Assembly (NCBI GenBank): GCA_902771535.1
Contig: CACXWU010000010.1
Span: 45,439 to 109,438, forward strand
From: an uncultured Pseudomonadota bacterium
GTDB taxonomy: Bacteria > Pseudomonadota > Alphaproteobacteria > UBA3830
Length of the DNA stretch: 64,000 nt
Direction: 5' to 3'
Shown here: piece after piece, positions 10,990 to 20,272 of the stretch
How positions within the stretch are numbered: position 1 is the first letter of the stretch
How the letters are laid out: every line of letters begins with the position of its first letter
The notes under the pieces: generated by a model
What the model saw: only the letters and a program-made list of their open reading frames with translations
The model's database searches: none
Told to the model about the DNA's origin: nothing
Program-made: the position numbers and the translations under genes

Positions 10990-11874
10990 ATGGGAAAGGA
11001 TATTTACGATAGTTTTTCTTCGGTGAGAAATGTTTTCCACGAAGTTGACGACGCGATTTCTTTTAATTTATCGAAGTTGATTTTCGAAGGAACGGAAGAA
11101 GATTTAAAAAAGACAGAAAATACCCAACCGGCGTTGATGACGGTCAGTATGGCGTTTGTCGAGGTTATGAGAAAAGAATACGGATTCGATCTTTCTGAAA
11201 AAGCAAAGTATTTCGCGGGACATTCTTTGGGAGAATACACCGCGCTGTGTGCGGCAGGTGCTCTTTCGTTGAGAGATACTGCGAGAATCTTGCGAACCAG
11301 AGGACGTGCGATGTCCGAAGCTTGTCCAACAGGCGGAGCGATGGCAGCGATTTTAGGATTGAGCATAGACCAAGTTGAAGAAATCGTGAAGGAGTCGTGT
11401 TCCGAGATATCCAAGGTGCAAATTGCAAATGATAATTCCGTCGGACAGATCGTTGTCAGTGGTCGTGAAGAAGCCGTAAAAAAAGCGACGGAAATTGCTC
11501 AAAGCCGCGGAGCAAAAAGGGCGGTAATTCTTCCTGTCAGCGGTCCATTTCACAGTGAATTAATGCGTCCGGCGATAAAAATTTTGGAAGAAGTGTTATC
11601 TGATGTTGAGTTCAGATCTCCGTCAAAACCGATTATTGCGAATATCACGGCGCAAGCGGAAACGGAGAATTTCAAAGAGCTTTTGTTAAAACAAATCACG
11701 GGCAGAGTTAGATGGGTCGAGTCAATTAGATATGCCGAAGCGCAGGGAGTTTCTCAATGCATCGAAGTCGGAGCAGGAAAGGTTTTAACTGGACTGGTGA
11801 AAAGAATTTCCCCGAGTATGCGGCTGGTGAACATTAACTCTCTGGAATCTTTGGATTTGCTGAAAGATTTATAA
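10990..11874 (+). CDS. fabD: malonyl-CoA:ACP transacylase FabD, N-terminus missing (possible pseudogene)
   Basis: Transfers malonyl from CoA to acyl carrier protein for fatty-acid elongation. The acyl-enzyme motif A-G-H-S-L-G-E-Y (Ser79 of this frame) and catalytic His188 in P-V-S-G-P-F-H-S-E-L are intact and the frame is uninterrupted to the end. However, the only ATG (10990) falls after the conserved loop: in-frame codons 10969-10989 encode Q-G-S-Q-K-I-G, the second half of the family F-P-G-Q-G-S-Q motif, and are preceded directly by TGA at 10966. The first ten or so residues are absent and no Shine-Dalgarno precedes the ATG. It may be weakly expressed, use a non-standard start, or be decaying. 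The other fab genes are not adjacent. Confidence 0.75.
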   Translation: MGKDIYDSFSSVRNVFHEVDDAISFNLSKLIFEGTEEDLKKTENTQPALMTVSMAFVEVMRKEYGFDLSEKAKYFAGHSLGEYTALCAAGALSLRDTARILRTRGRAMSEACPTGGAMAAILGLSIDQVEEIVKESCSEISKVQIANDNSVGQIVVSGREEAVKKATEIAQSRGAKRAVILPVSGPFHSELMRPAIKILEEVLSDVEFRSPSKPIIANITAQAETENFKELLLKQITGRVRWVESIRYAEAQGVSQCIEVGAGKVLTGLVKRISPSMRLVNINSLESLDLLKDL

Positions 11875-11912
11875 CAGAGTTATTCTTTCGTTAACGAGCT
11901 TTGGAAAATTTT

Positions 11913-12647
11913 CTAATTCGGATTGGGCTGGAATATATTAACTAATGGCTCGATATTTTTTTTGAAGTCATCTAATTTTTCTTTGAGATTTTCTTCGTCT
12001 TTTATTTTTTCCCAATCATTAAGAACGTTGAAATATAAGTTCTTCAAATCGGAAGGTATACTTTCTGATCTGAAAAATTTATTATTGCTATCACTGAATA
12101 TCTCTTTTCCTTTTCCCGAAATCGTATCGCGATGAGTTCCAGGGTTATTCATGAGTTTATTAAAGATTATCAGATTTTTCCCAAATTTCTTGAAAGTCGG
12201 ATCATTTAAATATTGGTTATCGTTTACCTGCAATTTTACGTTTAACAATAAATTCCTCATTTCATTAAGCAAAAAAATAAGTTCTTTGGTTTTTTTTTTT
12301 TTTTTTTTTTTATTTATCCAGGTACTTGATTTAGAATTCGATGGATACTCAATTTCACTGATTTGTTCATTATATTTAGTATTGTTATAACGAATTTGAT
12401 CATCATTGGATTTACTAATTTGTTTGTCATATTCAATATCCGAGAATGTTGTATCAGGGTTTAGTTGGATTTTAGCATTGGATTCAACTTTACTGTTTTG
12501 TTTATTATATTTAATATCTAGTGGGATTTCGTCATTGGATTCAAAATGTTTAATATTTAACGATGTGTTATGAGGATTTTGCTCAGCATTGGATTCAAAA
12601 CTTGATAACGTCACGCAAACGACTAATCCAAAAATTATTTTTTTCAC
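11913..12647 (-). CDS. secreted protein of unknown function with a lysine homopolymer tract
   Basis: I do not recognise a family. The 244-residue product begins with a Sec signal peptide (M-K-K-I-I-F-G-L-V-V-C-V-T-L-S) with a likely cleavage after S-N-A. Residues 44-98 hold three degenerate copies of I-x-Y-[ND]-[KE]-Q-x-S-[KE]. K113-K119 are encoded by a 22-base A run (T run on the plus strand). The C-terminal half is predicted helical and charged and ends Q-P-N-P-N. It is convergent with fabD and divergent from tssK. The homopolymer may switch the gene on and off or be a sequencing hazard. Secretion is inferred; function is unknown. Confidence 0.7.
   Translation of the reverse strand: MKKIIFGLVVCVTLSSFESNAEQNPHNTSLNIKHFESNDEIPLDIKYNKQNSKVESNAKIQLNPDTTFSDIEYDKQISKSNDDQIRYNNTKYNEQISEIEYPSNSKSSTWINKKKKKKKTKELIFLLNEMRNLLLNVKLQVNDNQYLNDPTFKKFGKNLIIFNKLMNNPGTHRDTISGKGKEIFSDSNNKFFRSESIPSDLKNLYFNVLNDWEKIKDEENLKEKLDDFKKNIEPLVNIFQPNPN
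12290..12311. repeat. 22-base T/A homopolymer inside a coding sequence
   Basis: An uninterrupted run of 22 T on the plus strand (A in the coding strand) lies mid-gene in 11913-12647. At 22 bases the frame is open; gain or loss of one base would shift it at about residue 113. Confidence 0.95.
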
Positions 12648-12696
12648 GACATTTCTCCAATCTTCTAATAGAACAGGATATCAATAATGTGTTAAC

Positions 12697-12798
12697 TATT
12701 GGTTAATGGAAGAGCAGTGAGAGATTTCTTATAAAATTTTATGGCTTCTATAAATTAATTAATAATTTTCAATAAATTTAACTATTAATTAACCAATA
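12697..12798. repeat. inverted 11-bp repeat pair in the divergent secreted-protein/tssK region
   Basis: TATTGGTTAAT at 12697-12707 recurs as its exact complement ATTAACCAATA at 12788-12798. Both lie in the 192-base region between the minus-strand secreted protein and tssK. They could be regulator half-sites, but the surroundings are very AT-rich. Confidence 0.4.
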
Positions 12799-12839
12799 TT
12801 AATTTAGCTTAATCCTAGGGAGTTTATGTAGGAGAGTAA

Positions 12840-14132
12840 ATGGAATCTTTGGTTCAGTGGCATGAAGGAATGTTAATTTCTCCACAGCATTTTCAGTTAA
12901 CAACAGGGTATTTTCAGCAGGTGATCGGGTATACGTCGGCAGCGGTTTTCCCTTTTGGATACGGTGTATTCGATCTCAAAATAGATACCTCATGTTTATC
13001 TTCAGGATTAGTTCGAGTATTGAAAGCGAAAGGCTTTTTCCGAGATGGATTGTTTTTTGATTTTGACGCGACACGCGATGATCCGTTGGAATTAAATCTG
13101 GGGGATTATTTTGAAGTTAATTCTGCTTCCACGAAAATTTATTTGGCGACACCGTCTCGTCGCAGCGGAGAAAATATGCTTGAGGGAAATTTGGCTCGCT
13201 ATTATTCCTCGGAAATTGCTGATGTGAAGGATGAAAATACGGGAAAAGAGCCAATTACAATACCTATCTTAAAACCAAATCTAAAATTAATGCAGGAAGA
13301 TCAAGTAGATGCCAGATATCAAAGTTTTCCTGTGTTTGAAGTGGGGAAATCAGTTGACGGAGGTATATCTGAGACGAAATTTATCGCCCCATTCTTATCT
13401 TTGGATAAACATTCGAAGATTATTGAAATGTGTTCCTCTCTTGTGCGACTCATTCGAGACAAGATTTCATATTTTGCGGATCGCAAAGAAAATTTTGCTC
13501 GAAATCAAACGGAAGAATCTTTTGCAAATCTTCGATTGTTAATACAGGCGGCAATTCCTTTGGAGACGGTTCTTGGAGTGGAAGGCGTACATCCGTTCGA
13601 ATTGTTTAAAGCTTTATCTCAGACGGCGGCGTTTGTGATGTCGATGAATCCGGCACAGTTGATTCCGAGACTGCCTGCTTATGAACATGAAGATTTATAT
13701 GGCTGTTTTTCTCAGCTGCATGATTATATTCATGGAATAATTTTTCATTTGAAACAGAAGTATGATGTTCTTTTGTTCGATAAAGTTCAGGATGAATTCA
13801 GGTTAATGATGAATCCGCATATGCTTGAGAAGGATGAAATAGCTATTGGTATTCGTAAGCCGTTCTCGGCAACTGACAGCGATGTTATAAATTGGATTAA
13901 GGGACTTCAAATCGCCAGTGAGTCGATGATGCCTTTAATAAAAGATCGTCGAATTTTGGGGGCGGAACGAAGGATTTTGGAAAGAGGAGAATATATCACA
14001 CAGCCTAATGGCGTGACCATTATCGCGGTAAAAACTAAAACCACATACATCAAGAGTAATGAACAATTATGTCTGATAAGCAGTAATTTGGATGTCGTTC
14101 CGGAGGAGATTATTCTTTATGCAGAGAGATAG
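12840..14132 (+). CDS. tssK: type VI secretion baseplate subunit TssK
   Basis: TssK links the T6SS baseplate to the TssJLM membrane complex. The N-terminal signature V-Q-W-H-E-G-M-L-I-S-P-Q-H-F-Q is unmistakable and the 430-residue length fits the family. The start ATG at 12840 follows GGAGAG. It opens a tssK-tssL-tssM-tssA run; tssL overlaps its end. No TssJ lipoprotein gene precedes it, and the sheath (TssB/C), tube (Hcp), baseplate (TssE/F/G) and ClpV genes are outside the window. Confidence 0.94.
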   Translation: MESLVQWHEGMLISPQHFQLTTGYFQQVIGYTSAAVFPFGYGVFDLKIDTSCLSSGLVRVLKAKGFFRDGLFFDFDATRDDPLELNLGDYFEVNSASTKIYLATPSRRSGENMLEGNLARYYSSEIADVKDENTGKEPITIPILKPNLKLMQEDQVDARYQSFPVFEVGKSVDGGISETKFIAPFLSLDKHSKIIEMCSSLVRLIRDKISYFADRKENFARNQTEESFANLRLLIQAAIPLETVLGVEGVHPFELFKALSQTAAFVMSMNPAQLIPRLPAYEHEDLYGCFSQLHDYIHGIIFHLKQKYDVLLFDKVQDEFRLMMNPHMLEKDEIAIGIRKPFSATDSDVINWIKGLQIASESMMPLIKDRRILGAERRILERGEYITQPNGVTIIAVKTKTTYIKSNEQLCLISSNLDVVPEEIILYAER

Positions 14133-14844
14133 TAAAATTACCGATCTGGGCTTAATTTTTGGCGATTTCTGCTCGGAAATTTTTAAATACAAGACTCAGA
14201 TTATCCAAAAAACGGAGAATCTCGATCCGAAAGTAATTTACAAAAATTTGGTATCGAAAGTAAAAGGAATTCTTGAGCGTCAGAAGAGTATTACTTTTGA
14301 GCAGCAAGTAAGGGAAGTGGTTTATATCATGGTTTCTTTGGCCGATGAAATCTTTTTGAATATTTCTTGGGACGGAAAAAAATTCTGGGAAGATAACATG
14401 CTTGAAAAACATTTTTTCGGAACCCAAATAGCCGGAGAAAAAATCTTCAATAATATCGAAAAATTGATTGAGAAAAATGATGTCGAAAGCCTATTGATCG
14501 CGGAAATTTATATGAAGGTGCTTTCGTTGGGATTTAGGGGTAAATTCAGAGATGATACGGATAAAGATAAGCCAATAAATGTTTTCAGGAGAAATCTTTT
14601 TAATTTTGTTGAAAAGTACGACAAATCTATCAATATGGTGAGTCACAGGATGTTTGGCAAGGAGTACACTTATACGTTACCGACAATTAATAGACAATTT
14701 CTGCCGGATGTTTCGGTTATTAATTATGTTTATGCCTTCTTTGTTTTTATGTTTTTGGTAATAAGTTCTGTTGTTTGGCTGATCGAGACACGAGACTTAT
14801 ATGAAATTTTACACGAGATATCAGCTATAGTGTTGAGAGCGTAA
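14119..14844 (+). CDS. tssL: type VI secretion membrane protein TssL (DotU/IcmH family)
   Basis: Inner-membrane component of the T6SS trans-envelope complex. About 241 residues from M-Q-R-D-S-K-I-T-D-L: a helical cytoplasmic DotU domain followed by one C-terminal transmembrane helix (Y-A-F-F-V-F-M-F-L-V-I-S-S-V-V-W-L). There is no peptidoglycan-binding OmpA-like extension. The frame is open from 14092, but the ATG at 14119 gives the family-like start and a 14-base overlap with tssK. Confidence 0.9.
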   Translation: MQRDSKITDLGLIFGDFCSEIFKYKTQIIQKTENLDPKVIYKNLVSKVKGILERQKSITFEQQVREVVYIMVSLADEIFLNISWDGKKFWEDNMLEKHFFGTQIAGEKIFNNIEKLIEKNDVESLLIAEIYMKVLSLGFRGKFRDDTDKDKPINVFRRNLFNFVEKYDKSINMVSHRMFGKEYTYTLPTINRQFLPDVSVINYVYAFFVFMFLVISSVVWLIETRDLYEILHEISAIVLRA

Positions 14845-14846
14845 AT

Positions 14847-17800
14847 ATGGATGGATTTAAGAATTTTTTGTCTGACAGTTTACCTGCAATTCCCAAAGAG
14901 ATGGTACCTGCTGTTTCCTTAGGATTGATTTTGTTTTCGATTATTTTGGTACTGATTTTTTTTGTTATGTGCGTAATGTACATAAATTCTCAGCCTAAGC
15001 CGAAGGTGATCACTCCGCTGAAAAGAGATGATTTAAAGAAGAAACAAGAAGAAAAGCCTAAAACCGAAGACTCAATTAAAAACGGAAGTTGCGAAGAAAT
15101 ACCAACGATTTCGGGAAGGTTAGGGGAGATTCTGAGTCTTTTGGGTATTTTAAAAATCGGTCCTATAACAAAAATGTTTTTCAAAGTTTTGGAAGCCATA
15201 CGAAGCAGTACATACGACCTGAGATGGAGGTACAAACTTCCTTGTTTCATGATCATAGGTCCAAAGGGGAGCGGAAAAACAACTTTGTTGGATAATTTGA
15301 ATTTTGAGCACCTGATGTCCGAGAAATCAGAGAAAAATTCTTTGTGGAAATTGTTTAAGGAAGGGGCGATTTTTGAATTTCCGAATATAGATCCGGCGGT
15401 AGATAAATCCAAATTTTGGACCTTTATCAGTGAATTATTTGTTTTCATAAGACCACGTCGTCCGCTTGATGGAATTATTGTTACAGTTCCCGCAGATTTC
15501 TTTATTTCAGGAGCTGTAAACGTTGAAAATCATGCCCGCGAAATGTTCGACAGGATATTTCAATTTCAGCACGATATCAATTTCAAGCTTCCGATATATT
15601 TTATAGTGACCAAGGCAGACCAAATTTTCGGATTTCAAGAGTTTGTTCATTTGTTGAAAGAAAATACAAAGCAGCAAATTTTCGGATGGTCGTGCCCTTA
15701 TTCATTGGATATGGCTTTTTCTCCGAATTGGATTAACGAAATTTTTAGCACCATAGCCGATGGAATCCGAAAAGCGGGATTCTATTTTGCTCGCAAGAGA
15801 AATATAGATGAAAATCTCGAAAAAGCGATGCTATTCGAAGCATATTTTGAAAAAATTAAACCGATGTTGTCGGAATATTTGCTTACGATGTTTCGCTCTC
15901 ACAATCCTATGGATGGTATGATTCTAAGAGGAGTTTATTTTGTAGGACGCCAAAAGGAAGTAGCGATTTCTTCGGGAGGAGTTGTACAAGTATCAGCCCT
16001 AATGCCGAGAGTGGATGTTGACGCCAGTTCGAATCATTTGCATACGGATGACCTGTATTTCGTACAGGATCTTTTCAAGGACAAGATTTTCAAGGAGCAC
16101 AACATTGCGTATCCTATTTTGAAAGATACGGGGGGTATTACTAAAAAAGAATATCGCAACAAACTGATATTTGCCGGGTCGGCACTGTTTTTATCCGTTG
16201 GATGGATTTGGGGGAACGGCAACATCAGAACCAATGTTCGGAATTGTTACCATACAATGTGTACCGTAAAGAAAAATTTACAGAGAATAAAATATCTGGA
16301 AGACACTTTGAAGAATGCGGAAGATCAATCCCTGATTAACAGTCAGGCATCTGCTTTGCTGCAAAATATGCCAGTGGTGAAAATGGGGGATTTCTTCTCG
16401 ATTTTTGTTCCTCAGTCTTGGCTTTTTGGAATAGGGAGTTCGGTCAGGTCAACGACGGAATTAGTCTTTGACTCTGTTGTGGTAAAAGCCATGTATATCG
16501 ATTTGAATTTCAATACCAAGAATATTTTGCTAGGGTCGCACAAGTCTTTGAAAAAAAGTCTCAATAGTCAGAAAGATATTTTCGATGTGTTGAATTTTGA
16601 GAGCTTTAAGGAGCTATCGGGATTTGCAGAAAAAATCAAAAATTTGAAAAAAATAAGCTCTGAATATAATTCTATACGAAATCTGGAAGACAGCAATAAT
16701 GTCATAAGCGTAACAGAGTCTCTTTTTAAAGATAAATTTGAAATTATGGATGAAATGAGAACTCACGTTCCGAATAAGCAGATTATGCCGCCGAAATTTA
16801 ATTTGGAGGATTTCCAGACGAATATCGAAAACAGCCTGAAAAATATCTTCGACAATTTTATAAAAGACACTTTGGATACGACTGTAGAGAAAGTCCTTCA
16901 GAATGTCTCGAGTGATATCGATCGTTTACACGAGGCGGGACAAAATTCGAAGGTTGATTACAGTGTTCAAGATTTGGCTAAACTCTATAATAAGGTGGAG
17001 TTGGTAGAAGATATTTTCAAAAACAAGAATTTCTCATGGATCAGAGAGAATACTTTTTGTCCGACTCCTGAATATCAGAAAATTTTGAAAGACTTGGAGT
17101 CTACGGGAATGGTCAGTCCCGACTGTTTGAGAGATCTGATACATTTTGCAGATGTTTCATTTAATAGTTATAAAGATGCATTAGGAGCATACAAATCCAA
17201 TCTTTCGGGGAAGATTTTGGATAACCAGAATCCATCAGGAGGGTTTATTCAGGTGAAAGGGGAGTTGAAATCTCTGTTGGATCTTCCTTTCATTTGTGTA
17301 GTTCCTTCGGGGCATTTTTTGCGAGAACTTCCGACGGACAAAATGCTGATTTGGGATGTTAAGCGCTTAAAAGAGCTTTGCAATTTGATCGATAAATACA
17401 ACGAATTTTCCGAAACAGTTCCTGAGGGAATGCGGGCGGAATATTTTGATATCTATAAAACGGTTGCGAAAAAATGCTTTTATCCAACCATAAAAGCAAT
17501 GATCGGAAATGCTCAAATTTTAGAGGACATGCCGTTGGGAAATTCAAGGGCCCTATTCGAAAATTCATATAAAAAACAGGCGTTGAATATTCGTAATGTT
17601 TCAGTATCTCTTCCGAAAATAATAAAAATTTTGGACGAAATTATTTCGGAGGAAAATTTACAGGACTTTGGTTTTTCCGATCTTATAATTTCCCAATATT
17701 TAGGATTATTGGAGAAGATCGACGCCTTGTTCAACACAGAAAAACCGTATTCTACCAGTTCTGCTTTGTTTGACGACTGGGACGGCAACGGAAACCCGCA

Positions 17801-19055
17801 ATTTATGAAAATGAGCAGCCAAGCTAACATCAAACAGTATTTGAATGCTCAGTTTGAAAGGATAAAGTTTTTGGCGAAGGATTTGGCCAGTCCGATTGTG
17901 GATTTGTTGACCATTCCTAATATTTTTGAAAAAATTCGCGACAAGAAATTGATTAACAAATGGCGGGAAATTATTACCAGTGTCGATGATTACGAAAACA
18001 ACAAACCTGGTAATTCGATCGCAGCACTGGAAAGCTTCATTACTGAAAATCTTTCTAAGGTGTCTCTGGATAATTTTGATACTCAGGGAGAAATTAGGGA
18101 TATTTCGCAAAATGATTCAGACTATTTCCTATCTAAGCGTTCTGTTGTGGCGAAATCTCTCATGAATCGTGCTGATACAGTACAATACGACAGAGTGGCA
18201 TCGATTTACAATAAAGTTTATAGCATATTCAATAAAAAATTGGTCAATAAATTCCCGTTCGGAGACTCTGATGAAGACGCTGAGATTAAGGACCTTGAAG
18301 AATTTGTTAAAGCTTACGAAGCAATAGATGCGACAGCGATAAATGTTTTGAAAAGAAATAAAGAGACAAAACAAGTTAATTCGCAGGTGTTCGATTTCTT
18401 TGAAAACACAAACAAAATACTGCCGTTCTTGAAAGCATGTGTTGCTCAGTCCAAGAGTTCTGACCCGAATACTTGTCCGATGTGCTTTAACGTATTGTTA
18501 CGACCTTTTCCGAATATGGAAGCGTTGACATCTGCCGTAATAGACAGAACATTTTCTATTAATAACATGCCGGTTTCGGACAATAATAACGGAGTGTTTT
18601 TTTATGGTAATGCCGTAACGATCGGTTTCGGATGGGTAGCTTCAGCGAACGAAAAACCAAATGAAGACAAGGCTGGGGGAAATCTCAGTATCAATAGCAA
18701 TTTTGCTGCCTTTAAGTATACCGGGACATGGGCTTTATTCCGTATGATTGAATCTCATAAAGTCAGCAAAGGAGTGGAATATCCGAACGGTATAGTTTTG
18801 CAATTTAACGTTCCGGTTGTCTCTCAGAAAGATGGTGCTGAAGTAGGAGATGCAAAAATGGTTTATAAAGTTACTCCTATGGTAAGGGACGGAGAGAAGT
18901 TAACGCCGATAGCATGGCCTTTATTTCCGAAGAGTTGTCCAAGCTTGTATGGTGCCAAGTCGTCAGAAGAAAAAGAACGGTCTTCCTCCGATAATAAGGA
19001 TAATAAACCATCAGAGGCAGCTCCTTTAGATGTTGATGTATCGTTTGATGAATAA
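14847..19055 (+). CDS. tssM: type VI secretion membrane protein TssM (IcmF family)
   Basis: Large inner-membrane protein whose periplasmic part spans the envelope in the T6SS channel. The 1402-residue product has an N-terminal transmembrane segment at about residues 22-47, a cytoplasmic NTPase-like domain with Walker A G-P-K-G-S-G-K-T at residues 138-145, a further transmembrane segment near 440, a long helical periplasmic region, and a C-terminal beta-rich IcmF domain. The tail is Ser/Asp/Lys-rich. It starts 2 bases after tssL. The intact Walker A suggests nucleotide binding, which is not required in all TssM proteins. Confidence 0.93.
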   Translation: MDGFKNFLSDSLPAIPKEMVPAVSLGLILFSIILVLIFFVMCVMYINSQPKPKVITPLKRDDLKKKQEEKPKTEDSIKNGSCEEIPTISGRLGEILSLLGILKIGPITKMFFKVLEAIRSSTYDLRWRYKLPCFMIIGPKGSGKTTLLDNLNFEHLMSEKSEKNSLWKLFKEGAIFEFPNIDPAVDKSKFWTFISELFVFIRPRRPLDGIIVTVPADFFISGAVNVENHAREMFDRIFQFQHDINFKLPIYFIVTKADQIFGFQEFVHLLKENTKQQIFGWSCPYSLDMAFSPNWINEIFSTIADGIRKAGFYFARKRNIDENLEKAMLFEAYFEKIKPMLSEYLLTMFRSHNPMDGMILRGVYFVGRQKEVAISSGGVVQVSALMPRVDVDASSNHLHTDDLYFVQDLFKDKIFKEHNIAYPILKDTGGITKKEYRNKLIFAGSALFLSVGWIWGNGNIRTNVRNCYHTMCTVKKNLQRIKYLEDTLKNAEDQSLINSQASALLQNMPVVKMGDFFSIFVPQSWLFGIGSSVRSTTELVFDSVVVKAMYIDLNFNTKNILLGSHKSLKKSLNSQKDIFDVLNFESFKELSGFAEKIKNLKKISSEYNSIRNLEDSNNVISVTESLFKDKFEIMDEMRTHVPNKQIMPPKFNLEDFQTNIENSLKNIFDNFIKDTLDTTVEKVLQNVSSDIDRLHEAGQNSKVDYSVQDLAKLYNKVELVEDIFKNKNFSWIRENTFCPTPEYQKILKDLESTGMVSPDCLRDLIHFADVSFNSYKDALGAYKSNLSGKILDNQNPSGGFIQVKGELKSLLDLPFICVVPSGHFLRELPTDKMLIWDVKRLKELCNLIDKYNEFSETVPEGMRAEYFDIYKTVAKKCFYPTIKAMIGNAQILEDMPLGNSRALFENSYKKQALNIRNVSVSLPKIIKILDEIISEENLQDFGFSDLIISQYLGLLEKIDALFNTEKPYSTSSALFDDWDGNGNPQFMKMSSQANIKQYLNAQFERIKFLAKDLASPIVDLLTIPNIFEKIRDKKLINKWREIITSVDDYENNKPGNSIAALESFITENLSKVSLDNFDTQGEIRDISQNDSDYFLSKRSVVAKSLMNRADTVQYDRVASIYNKVYSIFNKKLVNKFPFGDSDEDAEIKDLEEFVKAYEAIDATAINVLKRNKETKQVNSQVFDFFENTNKILPFLKACVAQSKSSDPNTCPMCFNVLLRPFPNMEALTSAVIDRTFSINNMPVSDNNNGVFFYGNAVTIGFGWVASANEKPNEDKAGGNLSINSNFAAFKYTGTWALFRMIESHKVSKGVEYPNGIVLQFNVPVVSQKDGAEVGDAKMVYKVTPMVRDGEKLTPIAWPLFPKSCPSLYGAKSSEEKERSSSDNKDNKPSEAAPLDVDVSFDE

Positions 19056-19121
19056 AATTGAGTAAAGATGGATAGAGTAAAATTAAACAAGATTGATTGA
19101 ATAAAGTGAGGTTCGAGAGTT

Positions 19122-20192
19122 ATGGATATAGAGAGCTTGTTAAAACCGGTATCATCAGAAAGTAATTGCGGCGAATATCTGTGCTACGATCATGTCTATG
19201 ATGAGCTGAAAGAATTGCGTCGAGAAGACGATATTCGTTTGTCTCAGGGGGTTTGGCAAACTGAGCCGAAGCGAGCTGATTGGACTCAACTTAACAAACT
19301 TGGTTGTGAACTTCTCAAAACTAAGACGAAAGATTTACAAATAGCCATGTGGCTGATGGAGTCTTGGATTATCGAGAGACAATTCGAGGGATTTATCGAC
19401 GGCTTAAAGTTAGTAAAAGGCCTCAGTGAAAAATTTTGGGATGAAATTTATCCGGCTATAGATTGGGAAAATCACAGCTACGATTATCGTTTGGCTCCGT
19501 TTTTTTTCTTATCGGATAAAATTTCTGAAAGAATAGTTTTAATTCCTCTCACCGATGCAGAAGATTCTCTGATCTACTCTTTGTCCGACTGGATGGAAGC
19601 GCGTAGAAATCTGCAGATCAAAAACTCTAATGGAATTTCCCTAAAGATTATCAGTAAGCAGGTAGCCGTTACTGCTCTCCAGACCTTCAAAAATATTGCA
19701 AATCAAGTAAATGAATCGATTAACCTTTTGAAAGAATTGAGAGCTTTTCTTGATGAAAAATGCGGTCAAGATGCGCCGAGTTTTCACCAATTGACAGATT
19801 ATTTAGAAGATATTAAACGAATTACTTTGAGAAATATTGAGCTGAAAGAAAAGCAACAAGCTCAGGCAGCTCAAAAGGTGAAGGTTGAAAAACAAGCTTC
19901 CCAGCTCAATGCCTCGGGTGATGAAATGACATTAGAAGACGATAACAAAAATCAGGATCAAGAGCCAACAATCGGTCAGGCTTATGATGCTCTCTCCGAA
20001 ATTGCTTCATTCTTGGAAAAGAAGCAGCCGCAAAGCCCTTCATCCACTTTGCTCAAGGTTGCAATCATGATCGGCAAGAAAAGTTTTCAGGAATTGCTTG
20101 AGTTGAATATGCGAAGCGGTGTTCCGGTTTTAAATACTATTTCTGAACTATACAGTATTTTTTACAAAAAAGAGACTGAACAAAAGAAGTAG
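19122..20192 (+). CDS. tssA: type VI secretion protein TssA (ImpA N-terminal domain)
   Basis: TssA proteins cap the baseplate and guide sheath and tube polymerisation. The N-terminus M-D-I-E-S-L-L-K-P-V-S-S-E followed by an ImpA_N core (R-A-D-W-T-Q-L, then T-K-D-L-Q-I-A-M-W-L) identifies the family. A Gln/Glu-rich linker precedes a helical C-terminal domain ending Y-S-I-F-Y-K-K. Length 356 residues. It is the last gene of the T6SS run, 66 bases after tssM; the next gene has its own promoter. Confidence 0.9.
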   Translation: MDIESLLKPVSSESNCGEYLCYDHVYDELKELRREDDIRLSQGVWQTEPKRADWTQLNKLGCELLKTKTKDLQIAMWLMESWIIERQFEGFIDGLKLVKGLSEKFWDEIYPAIDWENHSYDYRLAPFFFLSDKISERIVLIPLTDAEDSLIYSLSDWMEARRNLQIKNSNGISLKIISKQVAVTALQTFKNIANQVNESINLLKELRAFLDEKCGQDAPSFHQLTDYLEDIKRITLRNIELKEKQQAQAAQKVKVEKQASQLNASGDEMTLEDDNKNQDQEPTIGQAYDALSEIASFLEKKQPQSPSSTLLKVAIMIGKKSFQELLELNMRSGVPVLNTISELYSIFYKKETEQKK

Positions 20193-20219
20193 TTAGTTGA
20201 TTTGTTATGTAAAATTCTG

Positions 20220-20248
20220 TTGGAACAGTGGTTGTAAGGTGTTACAAT
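20220..20248 (+). promoter_or_regulatory. promoter of the BON-lipoprotein/yifB pair
   Basis: TTGGAA-N17-TACAAT lies 24 bases upstream of the lipoprotein ATG and downstream of the tssA stop. Confidence 0.65.
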
Positions 20249-20272
20249 TCCACAGGAGCTAGAGGAGGTTTT

